A stretch of 28,482 bases of DNA, from positions 1-28,482 of the IMG/VR virus record IMGVR_UViG_3300043787_000031; one strand, given 5' to 3'. This document shows positions 13,626 through 22,207 of the stretch, one piece after another (within the stretch, counting starts at the first letter, position 1; each line of letters begins with the position of its first letter). Both the position numbers and the translations under genes were made by a program. The notes beneath the pieces were generated by a model. That model was not told the DNA's origin. It did no database searches and saw only the letters and a program-made list of their open reading frames with translations. This DNA comes from a virus.

Positions 13626-16126
13626 CACGCGCCTTTCCACAATCCGGTCTCTTGGTACTCGATAAGCATATTCGTTGCCGTGAATCCCTGAAAATTTCCG
13701 GTCAATGTGATCCCAAGATAGACGCCGGCCGCACCGATCGGACTGTTGTTCGCGTCATTCATTCCGCCGGTGACGGCAAATCCGGCCGTAACGTTCAACT
13801 CATAATTTGCGCTACTCCCGGCCTCTGTGTCCACCGTCATTACGGCCTGATTGGAGCCGAAAGACAGGCCGTAGGAAAATCCCGCGCGGATAGCTTTCTT
13901 TCCCTGCACGGCGTTGCCATGGTGCGTGAGCGCGCTCTGTATTTTCCAGTTGACGGCGGCGCCGCGCGCAACTAACTGCGTTACGTCCGGGCCGGAGCTT
14001 CCATAAAGAGAATTCTGCCCGGTCGCCAGCGACGCCGACGTGGCGATGGCTGTGAGAGAATTGCCCTGCGACAACACCCACCATCGCTTGCCGTCGAATG
14101 TCAGCATGATTGAGCGCGTGGTAGAGAGCGGGTCTTTGTAGCGAACTAAAAACACTGCATTGTGGATAGCGTTAATGTCCGCGAGCGCGCCTTGCGGCAC
14201 CTGAGTAAAATCAACCAGCTTCCAAATACCATCCATGTCGCCGGACAATTTCTGCACGCTCGAACCGAATACGCCATAGATGCCGTTCGAGTTGGCGAAC
14301 ATGAACACGCGATTGTAGCTGATACAGGACTTCGGATAGATCGTGCCTTGGTCCGATGACAGAGTGAGGATTGTGAACAGCGTCACGTCGCCAGCCGAGT
14401 TGAGCGAGATATTTCCGATCTGCTTCACCGACTGATCGCCCATGATGAACAAATAATTGTTGAGCGAGCGCAGCGCCGTAATCGCGTGGATCAAATCCGC
14501 ATCTGAAATAATGAGCGACCCGGAAGCGTCGGCCGCCAAAAAATCATCGTAGCCGACATTGCCGTAGCTCGCGCCGGTGCCGGTCCATGTGAGCAATGGG
14601 CCACCGCCAAGCCACACGCGACCTTGAAACACCGCAACCGTCGTGAACGCATAAGCCGCGATGCTCGAATTGATGAAGGGCCAGACGTGCGCCTCTGCGG
14701 CCGCACCCGATCCCGAACCAATAACAACCGCGGGCGTTAGATCGTAGCCGGCACCTTGCGAGGCCGTGAACGCTTGCAGCGTCGGATTTGTCGAGAACGT
14801 GGCGCCGACAACGGCCACAGTCGGCGCCGTGGTGTAATTGGTTCCGCCGCTTGTCAGGTTCAAGGAAATCACACCGACAGAGGTTGTGCCGCTATCGTTG
14901 GTGTAGTTGCCGATGGTTGCCGTGCCCGTGGCGCCGGACCCGCCGCCGCCCGTGAAGCTCAAAGCAAAGGTGCCGGGCGTCGATGAAATCCCTTGGAAGG
15001 CGATGAAAAGATTTACAACCGCCGAGGGGTTGAGCGCAATCGACGTAACCGCGCCGCCCGATTCAGTCGTCGTTGCCGCCGCGCCAGATCCATTGCCGTC
15101 GCTGGGCACGATGGCGGCGGCGGGGGGTGCGGTGTACGCACTACCGCCGGCGTCGAGCACGATTGTTGCAACGCTTTCGGTTCCTAAAAACACAGCAAAT
15201 ACTGGTTGATTGGGTCCCGCAGTGGTCAGCGTACAGGTTGGTGGACTGGTGTAGCCGCTACCGGGCGAGGTCAGCGTGACCGATGCAACTGTGCGGCCCA
15301 AACCAGAATTTATAACTGTTGCGTACCCGCGCGCGCCCGTGCCGCCGCCGCCGCTAAACGCCAGAGTATGGATACCCGCGACCGGGGACGAAAACCCGCC
15401 AGGATTGACAATGCCAATTCCCGTGGCCGGAAATCCCGTCATCGTCACATGAGCAGCCGCACCCGAGCCGGGACTCGTGCCGAACGTCACCGTCAATGTA
15501 TCGGTCGCCTGATAGCCGTGTCCGGGATTGTCGAGAACAACAGAGGTTACCGAACCATTCGTGACAACCGCATGGGCGGTAGCGCCCGACCCGGAGCCGC
15601 CGCTGATCGTGACAGACGGCGCCGAGCCATAGCCGCTCCCGCCGTCCGTCACGGCGATATTTGGCGACACGCCGCCTTGGCTCACATAAAGCGTGCCGTC
15701 GAACGTCGTGTAGCCCGCTTTTGAATCAGCAATGAGCAGCCGCGATGCCTGCCACGTCGTCACGTCGGGCTGTGAACTGAAAGTCCCGTCTGGTGCAAAT
15801 TGCCCCACCGCTCCCGTCGCAATATTGACCAGATACCCACTGCCCGCGGTCGTGAACGCCACAAAATAATCCACGCCCATAAGCGCGGCGTAGAACATCG
15901 TGGAAATGTTTTCGCTGATGGTCGCGAGCGCGGCGGCGGCCGGTGCCGGAACGACGGTCAAATTGTTGCCGGCAATCGGTTGCAGGTTTTCGAGCCACGC
16001 CAATTCTTTTTCCGACAACGATTGCCGGATAGACTGCGTGTTCATCTTCTCGAAATTCTCGAAAACGATGAACTTTGTCTGCGAGCGTTGTTCGCCGCCG
16101 GGTTGCCCGAGCTGCTGACCAGCCAT
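13625..16126 (-). CDS. Tail nozzle/tube protein with large beta-repeat insertion
   Basis: An 833-aa product. The ends look like a podoviral nozzle (T7 gp12/P22 gp10-like): an N-terminal core (about 25-150) and a C-terminal core (about 480-833) with propeller-like segments such as VFQGRVWLGGG, ISDADLIHAITALRSLNN and FDGKRWWVLS. Between them, about residues 155-480 hold six degenerate repeats of the form GGSGYxSAPxVTI followed by GSGSGATA and a VTSVVL strand. The same repeat occurs in the adaptor (16129-17124) and the protein at 18975-19892. ATG 16126 has GAGG 5 nt upstream and follows the adaptor stop by 2 nt. The nozzle call rests on layout, position and remembered family features. Confidence 0.72.
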   Translation of the reverse strand: MAGQQLGQPGGEQRSQTKFIVFENFEKMNTQSIRQSLSEKELAWLENLQPIAGNNLTVVPAPAAAALATISENISTMFYAALMGVDYFVAFTTAGSGYLVNIATGAVGQFAPDGTFSSQPDVTTWQASRLLIADSKAGYTTFDGTLYVSQGGVSPNIAVTDGGSGYGSAPSVTISGGSGSGATAHAVVTNGSVTSVVLDNPGHGYQATDTLTVTFGTSPGSGAAAHVTMTGFPATGIGIVNPGGFSSPVAGIHTLAFSGGGGTGARGYATVINSGLGRTVASVTLTSPGSGYTSPPTCTLTTAGPNQPVFAVFLGTESVATIVLDAGGSAYTAPPAAAIVPSDGNGSGAAATTTESGGAVTSIALNPSAVVNLFIAFQGISSTPGTFALSFTGGGGSGATGTATIGNYTNDSGTTSVGVISLNLTSGGTNYTTAPTVAVVGATFSTNPTLQAFTASQGAGYDLTPAVVIGSGSGAAAEAHVWPFINSSIAAYAFTTVAVFQGRVWLGGGPLLTWTGTGASYGNVGYDDFLAADASGSLIISDADLIHAITALRSLNNYLFIMGDQSVKQIGNISLNSAGDVTLFTILTLSSDQGTIYPKSCISYNRVFMFANSNGIYGVFGSSVQKLSGDMDGIWKLVDFTQVPQGALADINAIHNAVFLVRYKDPLSTTRSIMLTFDGKRWWVLSQGNSLTAIATSASLATGQNSLYGSSGPDVTQLVARGAAVNWKIQSALTHHGNAVQGKKAIRAGFSYGLSFGSNQAVMTVDTEAGSSANYELNVTAGFAVTGGMNDANNSPIGAAGVYLGITLTGNFQGFTATNMLIEYQETGLWKGA

Positions 16127-16128
16127 GG

Positions 16129-17124
16129 CTACCTCGATACGCGGCGCTGAAAAGTTTTGTTGTAAGGATTGGGAATTCGTACGCCGCCTTTGCCGATGAT
16201 GATCTTCGGCACTCGCGCGCTGTAGAGCTTGAGCATGAATTCTGCTTGATTGAAGTTCTGCAATTTGTTCAAACAATAATGCGCGGCGTAATACTGCACC
16301 GCGTCATTGGCGGGCGGCAAAATCTGTGTCTCGTAGTCTGTCGTTTGCGTGAGCGGCTGCGGCGTGCAAACCGTATCCCATTCTGTTTGATAGGGCTGAT
16401 CGGGCGGCGGTTGGATCAGAACGAACCCCTGCTCTTGTTGAATCGTCGTCACCAAGCCGCGTTGCGTGAAAAACAGTTGTGAGCGCATATACGCTTGGAA
16501 CAACGTGAAGCCACGCCACGCCAGCATGTAGCGTTGATTGCCCCAAATATAAGAGATCGAGATCACGTTAAACACATTGTTGAACATCACGGCAGTTGCG
16601 CTCGCGCCGCTGCCGCCGCCCGTATCGGCAATCGTCACACTCGGCAGATTGGCGAATGTGGACGTGCCGCGCACCGCCGGCAGATAGCCGTTGCCCCACT
16701 GGGTCATGTTGATGGCGGAAATGACGCCGCTCGATATGACCGGCACGCCGGTTGCCTGGATGCTTCCCGATGGCCCGGCGCCGAACGTCACCGTTGTTGC
16801 CGATGAATAGTTGGCGCCGCCGGCCGTAACCGCGGCGCCGACGACAACACCGCCGTTTGCCACGGCCGCGCCAGTGACGCCGCTCGATTCATTCTGAATG
16901 TAGTAGAGCTCTTGGTTGGTGATGACGCCGACAGGATTATAGTTGCCGGCATTCGCCACCGCGTTCGGCGGCGTCAAATAAGTGACGCGCACGCATTGAA
17001 AATCGAGCGCGACGACCGTGCGCGCCTGATTGATCGCGTTTATCAGTTCCGCTTGCGAGAAATCAGCGTTGCTCTGATCGTGCAACAGGAATTGCAACTG
17101 CGTGATGTAATCCGACAGTTGCAT
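16129..17124 (-). CDS. Head-tail adaptor (T7 gp11-like) with inserted beta repeat
   Basis: A 331-aa product. The N-terminal helices MQLSDYITQLQFLLHDQSNA and ELINAINQARTVVALD, and the C-terminal part (ISISYIWGNQRYMLAWRGF; DAVQYYAAHYCLNKLQNFNQ), are characteristic of podoviral tail tubular protein A/adaptors. Residues about 88-182 (VTAGGANYSSATTVTF and later GGGSGASATAV) carry the GGxxY beta repeat found in the nozzle, interrupting the adaptor fold. The nozzle gene follows 2 nt downstream, the same order as gp11-gp12 in T7. Confidence 0.78.
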   Translation of the reverse strand: MQLSDYITQLQFLLHDQSNADFSQAELINAINQARTVVALDFQCVRVTYLTPPNAVANAGNYNPVGVITNQELYYIQNESSGVTGAAVANGGVVVGAAVTAGGANYSSATTVTFGAGPSGSIQATGVPVISSGVISAINMTQWGNGYLPAVRGTSTFANLPSVTIADTGGGSGASATAVMFNNVFNVISISYIWGNQRYMLAWRGFTLFQAYMRSQLFFTQRGLVTTIQQEQGFVLIQPPPDQPYQTEWDTVCTPQPLTQTTDYETQILPPANDAVQYYAAHYCLNKLQNFNQAEFMLKLYSARVPKIIIGKGGVRIPNPYNKTFQRRVSR

Positions 17125-17137
17125 TCATCGTGCTCGC

Positions 17138-17578
17138 TCACGCTGTCTTTTGTTTCGTCGAAGCGCGCCGACTTTTCGGGTCACCGACGACTCCCTCGCT
17201 CACGTTTTCCGGCACTTCGGGATCGGCGGGGATCGGCTCGCGCGGGTCGATATCTTCGACGGGGGTGAGTTTGTAGATCACCCGGTCGATCTTGAGCGCA
17301 TCGAAATATTCCTGCGCCTTGTTCTTGCCGGTGGCCTCATTGACCTTCACGAATTCCGGCGTGTTCCAACCCTGGCGCTTCGCCATGTGGCGCATCATCG
17401 CGGCCGGGTCGGGATCGTAACCAAAGAAATGCGCCGCGACCTCGGCCGGAAGATTTTCCGACTTGCCGGGCGCGACCGTGAACGGCACGCCGTCGTACCG
17501 ATCGGTGAAGGCGAACGGCAGATTGTTGGTCAAGCGGACGTATTCGATCCGCGTGTTGATCAGATCGTCTGTGTCCAT
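17138..17578 (-). CDS. Head/connector-region protein, unknown function
   Basis: A 146-aa product. The first half is a small beta domain (NNLPFAFTDRYDGVPFTVAP, then GKSENLPAEVAAHFFGYDPD), a pattern often met in phage virion-region proteins. The second half is acidic, Pro-rich and ends with a basic tail. ATG 17578 is 2 nt beyond the stop of the exported protein; the upstream 29 codons in frame are rejected because they overlap that gene. Its position just before the adaptor suggests a connector or head-completion role. Confidence 0.65.
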   Translation of the reverse strand: MDTDDLINTRIEYVRLTNNLPFAFTDRYDGVPFTVAPGKSENLPAEVAAHFFGYDPDPAAMMRHMAKRQGWNTPEFVKVNEATGKNKAQEYFDALKIDRVIYKLTPVEDIDPREPIPADPEVPENVSEGVVGDPKSRRASTKQKTA

Positions 17579-17580
17579 GA

Positions 17581-17949
17581 TCAATATTCCCAAATCGTCA
17601 GAACCGAGCTCGCGCCCGACGCGATGCCCTGCCAAGCGTTGCCGCACGGATACGTGGTCGAGCAAGTGACGACGAGCATTCCGCCGCTACCGGCGATGTT
17701 GATGGTGCCGCCGCCGCTCGCGACCGCAGCCGCGGTGCCCGGTGTGACGGAAATCACGTTGGATGATTGATTGTAGAACGTGACGCCATGCCGCGCGCCG
17801 TTGGCGGCGAGCAACGACACTGAGGTTGTGCCCACCGTGACGGTGGAGGCGACGGGCGATGCCGAGCCGAGCTGTGCGAGCGCTGGTGCGGCGAACCACG
17901 CGACGGCGCCGAGGAACGCAGCAACGAGGATTGATATCTTGATTTTCAT
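17581..17949 (-). CDS. Exported small beta-domain protein
   Basis: A 122-aa product with Sec signal peptide MKIKISILVAAFLGAVAWFA plus APALA (cleavage after about 25). The mature domain (SVSLLAANGARHGVTFYNQS; AAVASGGGTINIAGSGGML; GIASGASSVLTIWEY) aligns with the non-exported protein at 5308-5625. The two Cys (TCSTTYPC) are close enough to pair. AAGGAGG lies 5 nt before ATG 17949. It stands among head-tail connector genes, an unexpected place for an exported protein. Confidence 0.75.
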   Translation of the reverse strand: MKIKISILVAAFLGAVAWFAAPALAQLGSASPVASTVTVGTTSVSLLAANGARHGVTFYNQSSNVISVTPGTAAAVASGGGTINIAGSGGMLVVTCSTTYPCGNAWQGIASGASSVLTIWEY

Positions 17950-17959
17950 CGTCGCCTCC

Positions 17960-18439
17960 TTAGCCGCCGCTCTGCGCAACGCAGACGTACTGCAATTTGT
18001 TGTTGGACGTCGATGTTTGCGTGGTGGTGATCGAAGCCGCCGCCGTCACGTAGCTTTGCGAGGCCAGCGGGGTTGCAATCCACGACACCACGCAGAAGGG
18101 CGTGGCCGTGTAAGCCACGTTGAACGTGATAACGCAGCCTGTCGCGGTCGTGCCCATCGTGACGATGCCGGCGGTGTCGGTGCCGGTGATTGATGGCGTG
18201 GTGCCGCAAGACGTAAGCGCAGGCGCCGTGGTCTGCCCGGACGCAATATGCGTCGGCGCGCCGGTGCCCGAACCGAATTGCTGCAGCGCGCCGGTAAAGG
18301 TGTTGTTGCCGGTGTAAGTGTTGTTTGATCCGAGGCCGGCGCCCGGAATAGTCAGCGTCATGTTGTCGGCGAACGCCGCCGCGACGCATAGAGCGAGCGC
18401 GAGCGCCAGCACCGCTACGATCTGTCGAAGGTGTTTCAT
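17960..18439 (-). CDS. Exported fibre-tip-like protein
   Basis: A 159-aa product with signal peptide MKHLRQIVAVLALALALCVA plus AAFA (cleavage about residue 24). The mature protein has a short GNNTFTGALQQFGSG linker. It then has a domain with SCGTTPSITGTDTAGIVTMG, a type I associate with C-terminal domains of phage fibre proteins. Four mature Cys (SCG, GCV, FCV, VCV) could form two disulphides. The start overlaps the previous stop as ATGA. It may be a free-standing fibre tip or decoration domain. Confidence 0.72.
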   Translation of the reverse strand: MKHLRQIVAVLALALALCVAAAFADNMTLTIPGAGLGSNNTYTGNNTFTGALQQFGSGTGAPTHIASGQTTAPALTSCGTTPSITGTDTAGIVTMGTTATGCVITFNVAYTATPFCVVSWIATPLASQSYVTAAASITTTQTSTSNNKLQYVCVAQSGG

Positions 18440-18693
18440 ATCGTTCCACTCTTGGGTAGGAGGGCACGCGACTGCGCCAATTCGCTCGGCAGCGCGTCGG
18501 GTTGCGGCGCCGAGCCGGGCAACGATAGCCCGTCGTTGTTGATTTGCTCAACGAGCGCCCGCGCGCCGATCAGCATCATCGCCGACACCGCGCGCTCCAT
18601 CATCGGGCGCGACGTATCGGTAACGTTGGCCTGCAATTGCTTGGTCAGGCCGCCGTCGATTTGCTGGAATTTTTCCGGCGCTTGCTCTGCCAT
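18436..18693 (-). CDS. Small helical head-region protein
   Basis: An 85-aa product, MAEQAPEKFQQIDGGLTKQL onward, mostly helical and ending in a flexible Pro/Ser tail. No ribosome site is evident before ATG 18693, which lies 7 nt after the preceding stop at 18701, so it may depend on upstream translation. The 43 extra in-frame codons up to 18822 are Arg-rich shadow of the neighbouring gene. Function not recognised. Confidence 0.6.
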   Translation of the reverse strand: MAEQAPEKFQQIDGGLTKQLQANVTDTSRPMMERAVSAMMLIGARALVEQINNDGLSLPGSAPQPDALPSELAQSRALLPKSGTI

Positions 18694-18700
18694 CGGCGCG

Positions 18701-18964
18701 TTATTTCGTTTTGTCGGGAGCGTCGCTTTTGGGCGGGGCCGGCGGCGGCGCCGCGCTCGGCACGGCACCGAGCCCCTGCGGCTGCGAGCCCGCGAGAACC
18801 GCTGCGTGCTCGACATCGGCAAAGGTCACAGGGCGCAATTTGCCATCGAAAAGCTGATAGAGCTTCTCTTCGGTGGCAACGTACACGTTGCCATTCTTCA
18901 ACTCGGTCATCGCGACGATTTTTGCCGGCGCAGCCGTTACGTCAACTTCTGGCTTATCCGCCAT
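18701..18964 (-). CDS. Small head-region protein, unknown function
   Basis: An 87-aa product. A compact beta domain (KIVAMTELKNGNVYVATEEK followed by LYQLFDGKLRPVTF) precedes a disordered Pro/Ala/Lys tail. ATG 18964 has AGGAG 7 nt upstream. The folded part resembles a minor virion or decoration protein, but I cannot name a family. Confidence 0.65.
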   Translation of the reverse strand: MADKPEVDVTAAPAKIVAMTELKNGNVYVATEEKLYQLFDGKLRPVTFADVEHAAVLAGSQPQGLGAVPSAAPPPAPPKSDAPDKTK

Positions 18965-18974
18965 TGGAATTCTC

Positions 18975-19892
18975 CTATTGGACGCGCGGCTGCAGAATGG
19001 CAACGCCGCGGACATTGGTGTTGTTCGTGACGGTAACAGTCGCCGCGATGCTGGCGCCGCCGCCGGTAAAGGTCACGGCCGGGCTGGCGGTCGTGTAGCC
19101 GCCGCCGGCTTCGACAATGACAAGACCGGTCAAGGTGCCGGAACCGGTCAACGCCACGGATGTGAGCTGCGCGCCGGTCGGCGACGTGTTCTGATTTCCC
19201 GCCGCCGCATTGCCCGGATAGACCAAGCCAAGCGGCGGATAAGCGCCGGGGCCGGCTCCGAGCGACGGGCCGCCCTGATAGATGCCGGCCTGCGGAAGAA
19301 TCCAAAAGTTCGGCGACGCCGCGTAGCCGCCGCCGACATTGACCATCGTCACTGACGCGATCCCGGAGCCGCCCGCCGCAGTCAGCACCGCATAAGCGGT
19401 TGCCTGAATGCCGCCCGGCGGCGGCGGATCGATGACGATCAGCGGCGGAACGATGAAACCGGAGCCAGCCTGAGTGATCGTGGGCGCGGCAACCGAGCCG
19501 CCAATGATCGGCTGTAGCGTAATGGTCGGATAACCGGTCGTGTCCGACGCAGCCACGGCCGCCGAAACACCCGTTGCAACCGAGCCGATGCCGTTGGTCG
19601 CGGTCGCGGCGCCGGCATTGCTGATCGTCGTGAGCGATGCCGCGCCATAGTTATTGCGGATGCGGAAATTGAAACCGTCCGCACTCAGAAATCCGCCGGT
19701 ACTGACGGGATACAGGATTTGCCAGCTTTGCGACTGGCCGTCGAAAAACTCGACCTGAGTGTGAGTGTCGTTCAACACCAGATATTCGCCGGCCGGCGGA
19801 TAGAACTTTGCCCCGGATGCCAGTTCAATCCTAGTGCCGCCTTCCTGGACCTGTGCCAGCGGAAGGGGAAATGCGCCGCCTATGCGAGCCAT
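18975..19892 (-). CDS. Virion protein with beta repeats, possible decoration protein
   Basis: A 305-aa product. A unique N-terminal domain of about 80 residues (GTRIELASGAKFYPPAGEYL; VEFFDGQSQSWQILYPVSTG) is followed by beta repeats at about 136-200 and 250-298: AGSGFIVPPLIVI, GGGYAASPNFWIL and AGGGYTTASPAVTFTGGG. These are relatives of the GGSGY repeats in the nozzle and adaptor. GAGGA lies 8 nt before ATG 19892. It directly follows the major capsid gene, the usual place for a capsid decoration or head-fibre protein; this is inference. Confidence 0.68.
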   Translation of the reverse strand: MARIGGAFPLPLAQVQEGGTRIELASGAKFYPPAGEYLVLNDTHTQVEFFDGQSQSWQILYPVSTGGFLSADGFNFRIRNNYGAASLTTISNAGAATATNGIGSVATGVSAAVAASDTTGYPTITLQPIIGGSVAAPTITQAGSGFIVPPLIVIDPPPPGGIQATAYAVLTAAGGSGIASVTMVNVGGGYAASPNFWILPQAGIYQGGPSLGAGPGAYPPLGLVYPGNAAAGNQNTSPTGAQLTSVALTGSGTLTGLVIVEAGGGYTTASPAVTFTGGGASIAATVTVTNNTNVRGVAILQPRVQ

Positions 19893-19902
19893 GATCCGGT
19901 CC

Positions 19903-20913
19903 TCAGATGTTCAAGTACGCGAGCCCGTCGAACTTGCCGTGCGCTTTGCACTTCACATCGACAAGCTCGGAAAGCGTCAGGATGGCGCCGACGTAGCCGA
20001 GCTGATTGTTCGGCAGCGTCGATTCAAATCCGGTGAAAGAGAATGCCGCTCGTTCGTGAAGATAGAGCGACAGATAGTTGGTGTTGACCAGATAGAGCGT
20101 GCCTTCCGGGCAATACGGATCGGCATAGAACGGCACGCCGGCGACGTCGAGCGCGCGGAACAAAGATTCGATCTTCTTGTCGGCGCCGAAACCGCCGCCG
20201 GGCGTGATGTTGTAGCGCTCTTGCGACGTGAAGTCCTGCGCGAGCAAGGTCCAGGTGCCAAAACCCATGATGCCTATCGAAGGCATTTCGCCGGTGGTCT
20301 TTGACACCTGCGAAATGTACTGCAGCATCAAGTTGCGCGTCGGCGTGACGTTGCCGTTGCCGTGAACGTAAGTGGATTTCCAGAACGTGTTGTTGGCGCG
20401 AATGATGCCGCCATACGATGCCGAGAACGTGCCGTCATCGATTGCGGCCGGAAGGCCGATCATCTGTTGGACGTTGGCGACGTTGTTGTAGAGCGAATTC
20501 GACAGCGTATCGATGGTGACATTGGTGGAGTCGTTCATGCGCGCTTCGATCAGCGGCACGACGGAGTAATCGAGCTGCACCAAACCTTCAAAGCCGAGGA
20601 AGGGGATGGTGGAGATAAACGCCTTCAAATTGAATTCGGCGTTCTGAATTCCGGGCTGCACACCGGGTTGCGCGAATGAGCCGGAGTAATCGACCCATTG
20701 GCCGGTCACCATCGGGTTGCCCTGCAACGGCGCGGTGATCGGCGACAAGCCGCCGGTGGCGACCTGTGCTGAGGATAACAGCGCCGCGATCAGCGGTGCC
20801 GATTTCCAGATTTGGACGTAAAAACGGGGCATGAAGCCCCGGCGCACGGTGGCGCCGAGCTCGTTGGCAATTGCGCCGGCTGCCGGGATGATGCCGCTAC
20901 CTAGCTGTGGCAC
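19903..20913 (-). CDS. Major capsid protein
   Basis: A 336-aa product, the size of a typical HK97-fold capsid protein. It has a hydrophobic N-terminal helix region and an acidic/aromatic central part. Segments such as SKTTGEMPSIGIMGFGTWTL, DVAGVPFYADPYCPEGTLYL and NYLSLYLHERAAFSF match the late strands of phage capsid subunits. The order scaffold-like, capsid, accessory supports the call. The start is GTG at 20913, chosen for the near-perfect TAGGAGG 6 nt upstream, which fits a highly expressed protein. No protease gene is recognised nearby. Confidence 0.82.
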   Translation of the reverse strand: MPQLGSGIIPAAGAIANELGATVRRGFMPRFYVQIWKSAPLIAALLSSAQVATGGLSPITAPLQGNPMVTGQWVDYSGSFAQPGVQPGIQNAEFNLKAFISTIPFLGFEGLVQLDYSVVPLIEARMNDSTNVTIDTLSNSLYNNVANVQQMIGLPAAIDDGTFSASYGGIIRANNTFWKSTYVHGNGNVTPTRNLMLQYISQVSKTTGEMPSIGIMGFGTWTLLAQDFTSQERYNITPGGGFGADKKIESLFRALDVAGVPFYADPYCPEGTLYLVNTNYLSLYLHERAAFSFTGFESTLPNNQLGYVGAILTLSELVDVKCKAHGKFDGLAYLNI

Positions 20914-20929
20914 GTAAACCTCCTAGCGC

Positions 20930-21469
20930 TCAGGCGCGCTTTTTCTGGCGAAATTCCTTGATGACGCCATACGCGACATTACGCGCGGCGCCGTCAGGAT
21001 CGTCCTTGAACTTTTCGAAGTCGGGAATCGTCCAGCGGTCGCCGTGCATGTTCGGCGGCGGATCGTTGTCCGGCGGCGACAGCGGCGGATTCTCGTTGGC
21101 GTAGAGCACGGCACCATGCGCGTAATTGGTGATGCCGTTTTCTTCCATGAATTTTTCGATCTTCTTGACTTCATCCTCGGCGTATTTCGGGCCCTTGCCG
21201 TCCGCGCCGCCGGTCAGAAGATTTTGCCGCTGGCGATTCATGTTCGCGAGGTAGGCTTGCTGTTGCGCTTCCAATTCTTTTTTGGCCTGCTTTTCCTCGA
21301 ACGCGGCGAACTTATCTTCGAGGTCCACATCGGCGAAGGCGCGAGCGTGAGGCGAATCCGGCTTCGCGGTTTTGACCAGCTTGCCGAATTCCTTGCGCGT
21401 CTTAGGATCGTGGCCGAGCTCGTAAGCAAGCTGGCCGAGATCGGCGGCGACTGCGGGATCGAGCGGCAT
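20930..21469 (-). CDS. Putative scaffolding protein
   Basis: A 179-aa highly charged, helical product. A Lys/Glu/Gln-rich coiled coil (FAAFEEKQAKKELEAQQQAY) lies in the middle and a basic end (FRQKKRA) at the C-terminus. It is directly upstream of the capsid gene. Helical, charged proteins with a basic C-terminus in this place are usually scaffolds. ATG 21469 has GAGG 7 nt upstream; a GTG one codon earlier is less well spaced. Confidence 0.68.
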   Translation of the reverse strand: MPLDPAVAADLGQLAYELGHDPKTRKEFGKLVKTAKPDSPHARAFADVDLEDKFAAFEEKQAKKELEAQQQAYLANMNRQRQNLLTGGADGKGPKYAEDEVKKIEKFMEENGITNYAHGAVLYANENPPLSPPDNDPPPNMHGDRWTIPDFEKFKDDPDGAARNVAYGVIKEFRQKKRA

Positions 21470-21488
21470 CACGCGACCTCAGGCGGGT

Positions 21489-21701
21489 TCATATCGGTTT
21501 GCCTTTTTGCGACGACGGCCCGCCCTTTTCGAGCGACGGCGCGCCGATCTTGTTGCGCTGCCCGCTCGGATCGGTGAACTTGCTCGCGCCAGTGAAACCA
21601 CCGAGCGCAGTGTAGAGCGGCGGATTGCGGACGATGCCGTTTTCCATGGTGCGCGTCGAAAGATTTCCGACCTTCACCTTGGGGCGAAGATAATCGGTCA
21701 T
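21489..21701 (-). CDS. Small basic head-region protein
   Basis: A 70-aa product, MTDYLRPKVKVGNLSTRTME followed by NGIVRNPPLYTALGGFTGA, with a Lys/Gly/Ser-rich end. ATG 21701 has GGAGG 5 nt upstream and overlaps the previous stop (ATGA). The ORF at 21469-21717 in another frame lacks these supports and is rejected. Function unknown; position suggests a head assembly or minor virion protein. Confidence 0.65.
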   Translation of the reverse strand: MTDYLRPKVKVGNLSTRTMENGIVRNPPLYTALGGFTGASKFTDPSGQRNKIGAPSLEKGGPSSQKGKPI

Positions 21702-22159
21702 GCGGCCTCCGATTCACCGCCCATGGGCGGCATTGGCATATCAGGCGGTGGTTTGTTGGTGGTCATCAGGCTCGGCGGCGGGGCCGCGGTGAGCGGACCC
21801 TTTTTACCTTGCGCCATGAGCGCTGAAAGGGCCGCCGGAACCATATTTGGACTGTTGTTGTCTGCCTTACCAAACACCGGCGTCAATGCGCGATAGGCAT
21901 TGATGATCGCCTGATTCTCTTTGGTGCCAGGTTCAAATGAGGTAGCGGCTTCAAGCAGCGGTCCCAAAAATCCTTTGATACGCGCGTGCGCAGCGGCTTT
22001 GTTGCCGGCGCCACTACCAGGCGAAAGCATTGGCGAACCGCCCGGTCCACCTGGCCCGCCGACTGGCGACTTCGGCAACATCGGCGGTCCACCGCCGGGC
22101 GCACCACCGCCGCCGGGCGGCGGCATGACGGGCGAATCAGGTTGCTGTCCGAGTGCCAT
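21698..22159 (-). CDS. Pro/Gly-rich head-region protein
   Basis: A 153-aa product. Both ends are low-complexity Pro/Gly/Met (PPPGGGGAPGGGPPML at the start, PPPDMPMPPMGGE at the end). A helical core lies between, at about 55-115 (HARIKGFLGPLLEAATSFEP; AIINAYRALTPVFG). No ribosome site is seen before ATG 22159. It is the first gene after an internal terminator and may be read from a nearby promoter on a short-leader transcript. Function not recognised. Confidence 0.65.
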   Translation of the reverse strand: MALGQQPDSPVMPPPGGGGAPGGGPPMLPKSPVGGPGGPGGSPMLSPGSGAGNKAAAHARIKGFLGPLLEAATSFEPGTKENQAIINAYRALTPVFGKADNNSPNMVPAALSALMAQGKKGPLTAAPPPSLMTTNKPPPDMPMPPMGGESEAA

Positions 22160-22164
22160 GGGGC

Positions 22165-22206
22165 GAGAGTCGTATTCCTAAGAATATGTTTCCGTCAATA
22201 GTCAAG
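22165..22206 (-). promoter_or_regulatory. Possible promoter for the head genes
   Basis: On the minus strand, CTTGAC (22206-22201) and ATTGAC (22199-22194) are good alphaproteobacterial -35 boxes. At 17-nt spacing only weak -10 candidates appear (TCTTAG, AATACG). The site lies between the terminator at 22208-22235 and the ATG at 22159, where a new promoter would be expected. Weak evidence; a phage-specific promoter cannot be excluded. Confidence 0.28.
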
Positions 22207-22207
22207 C

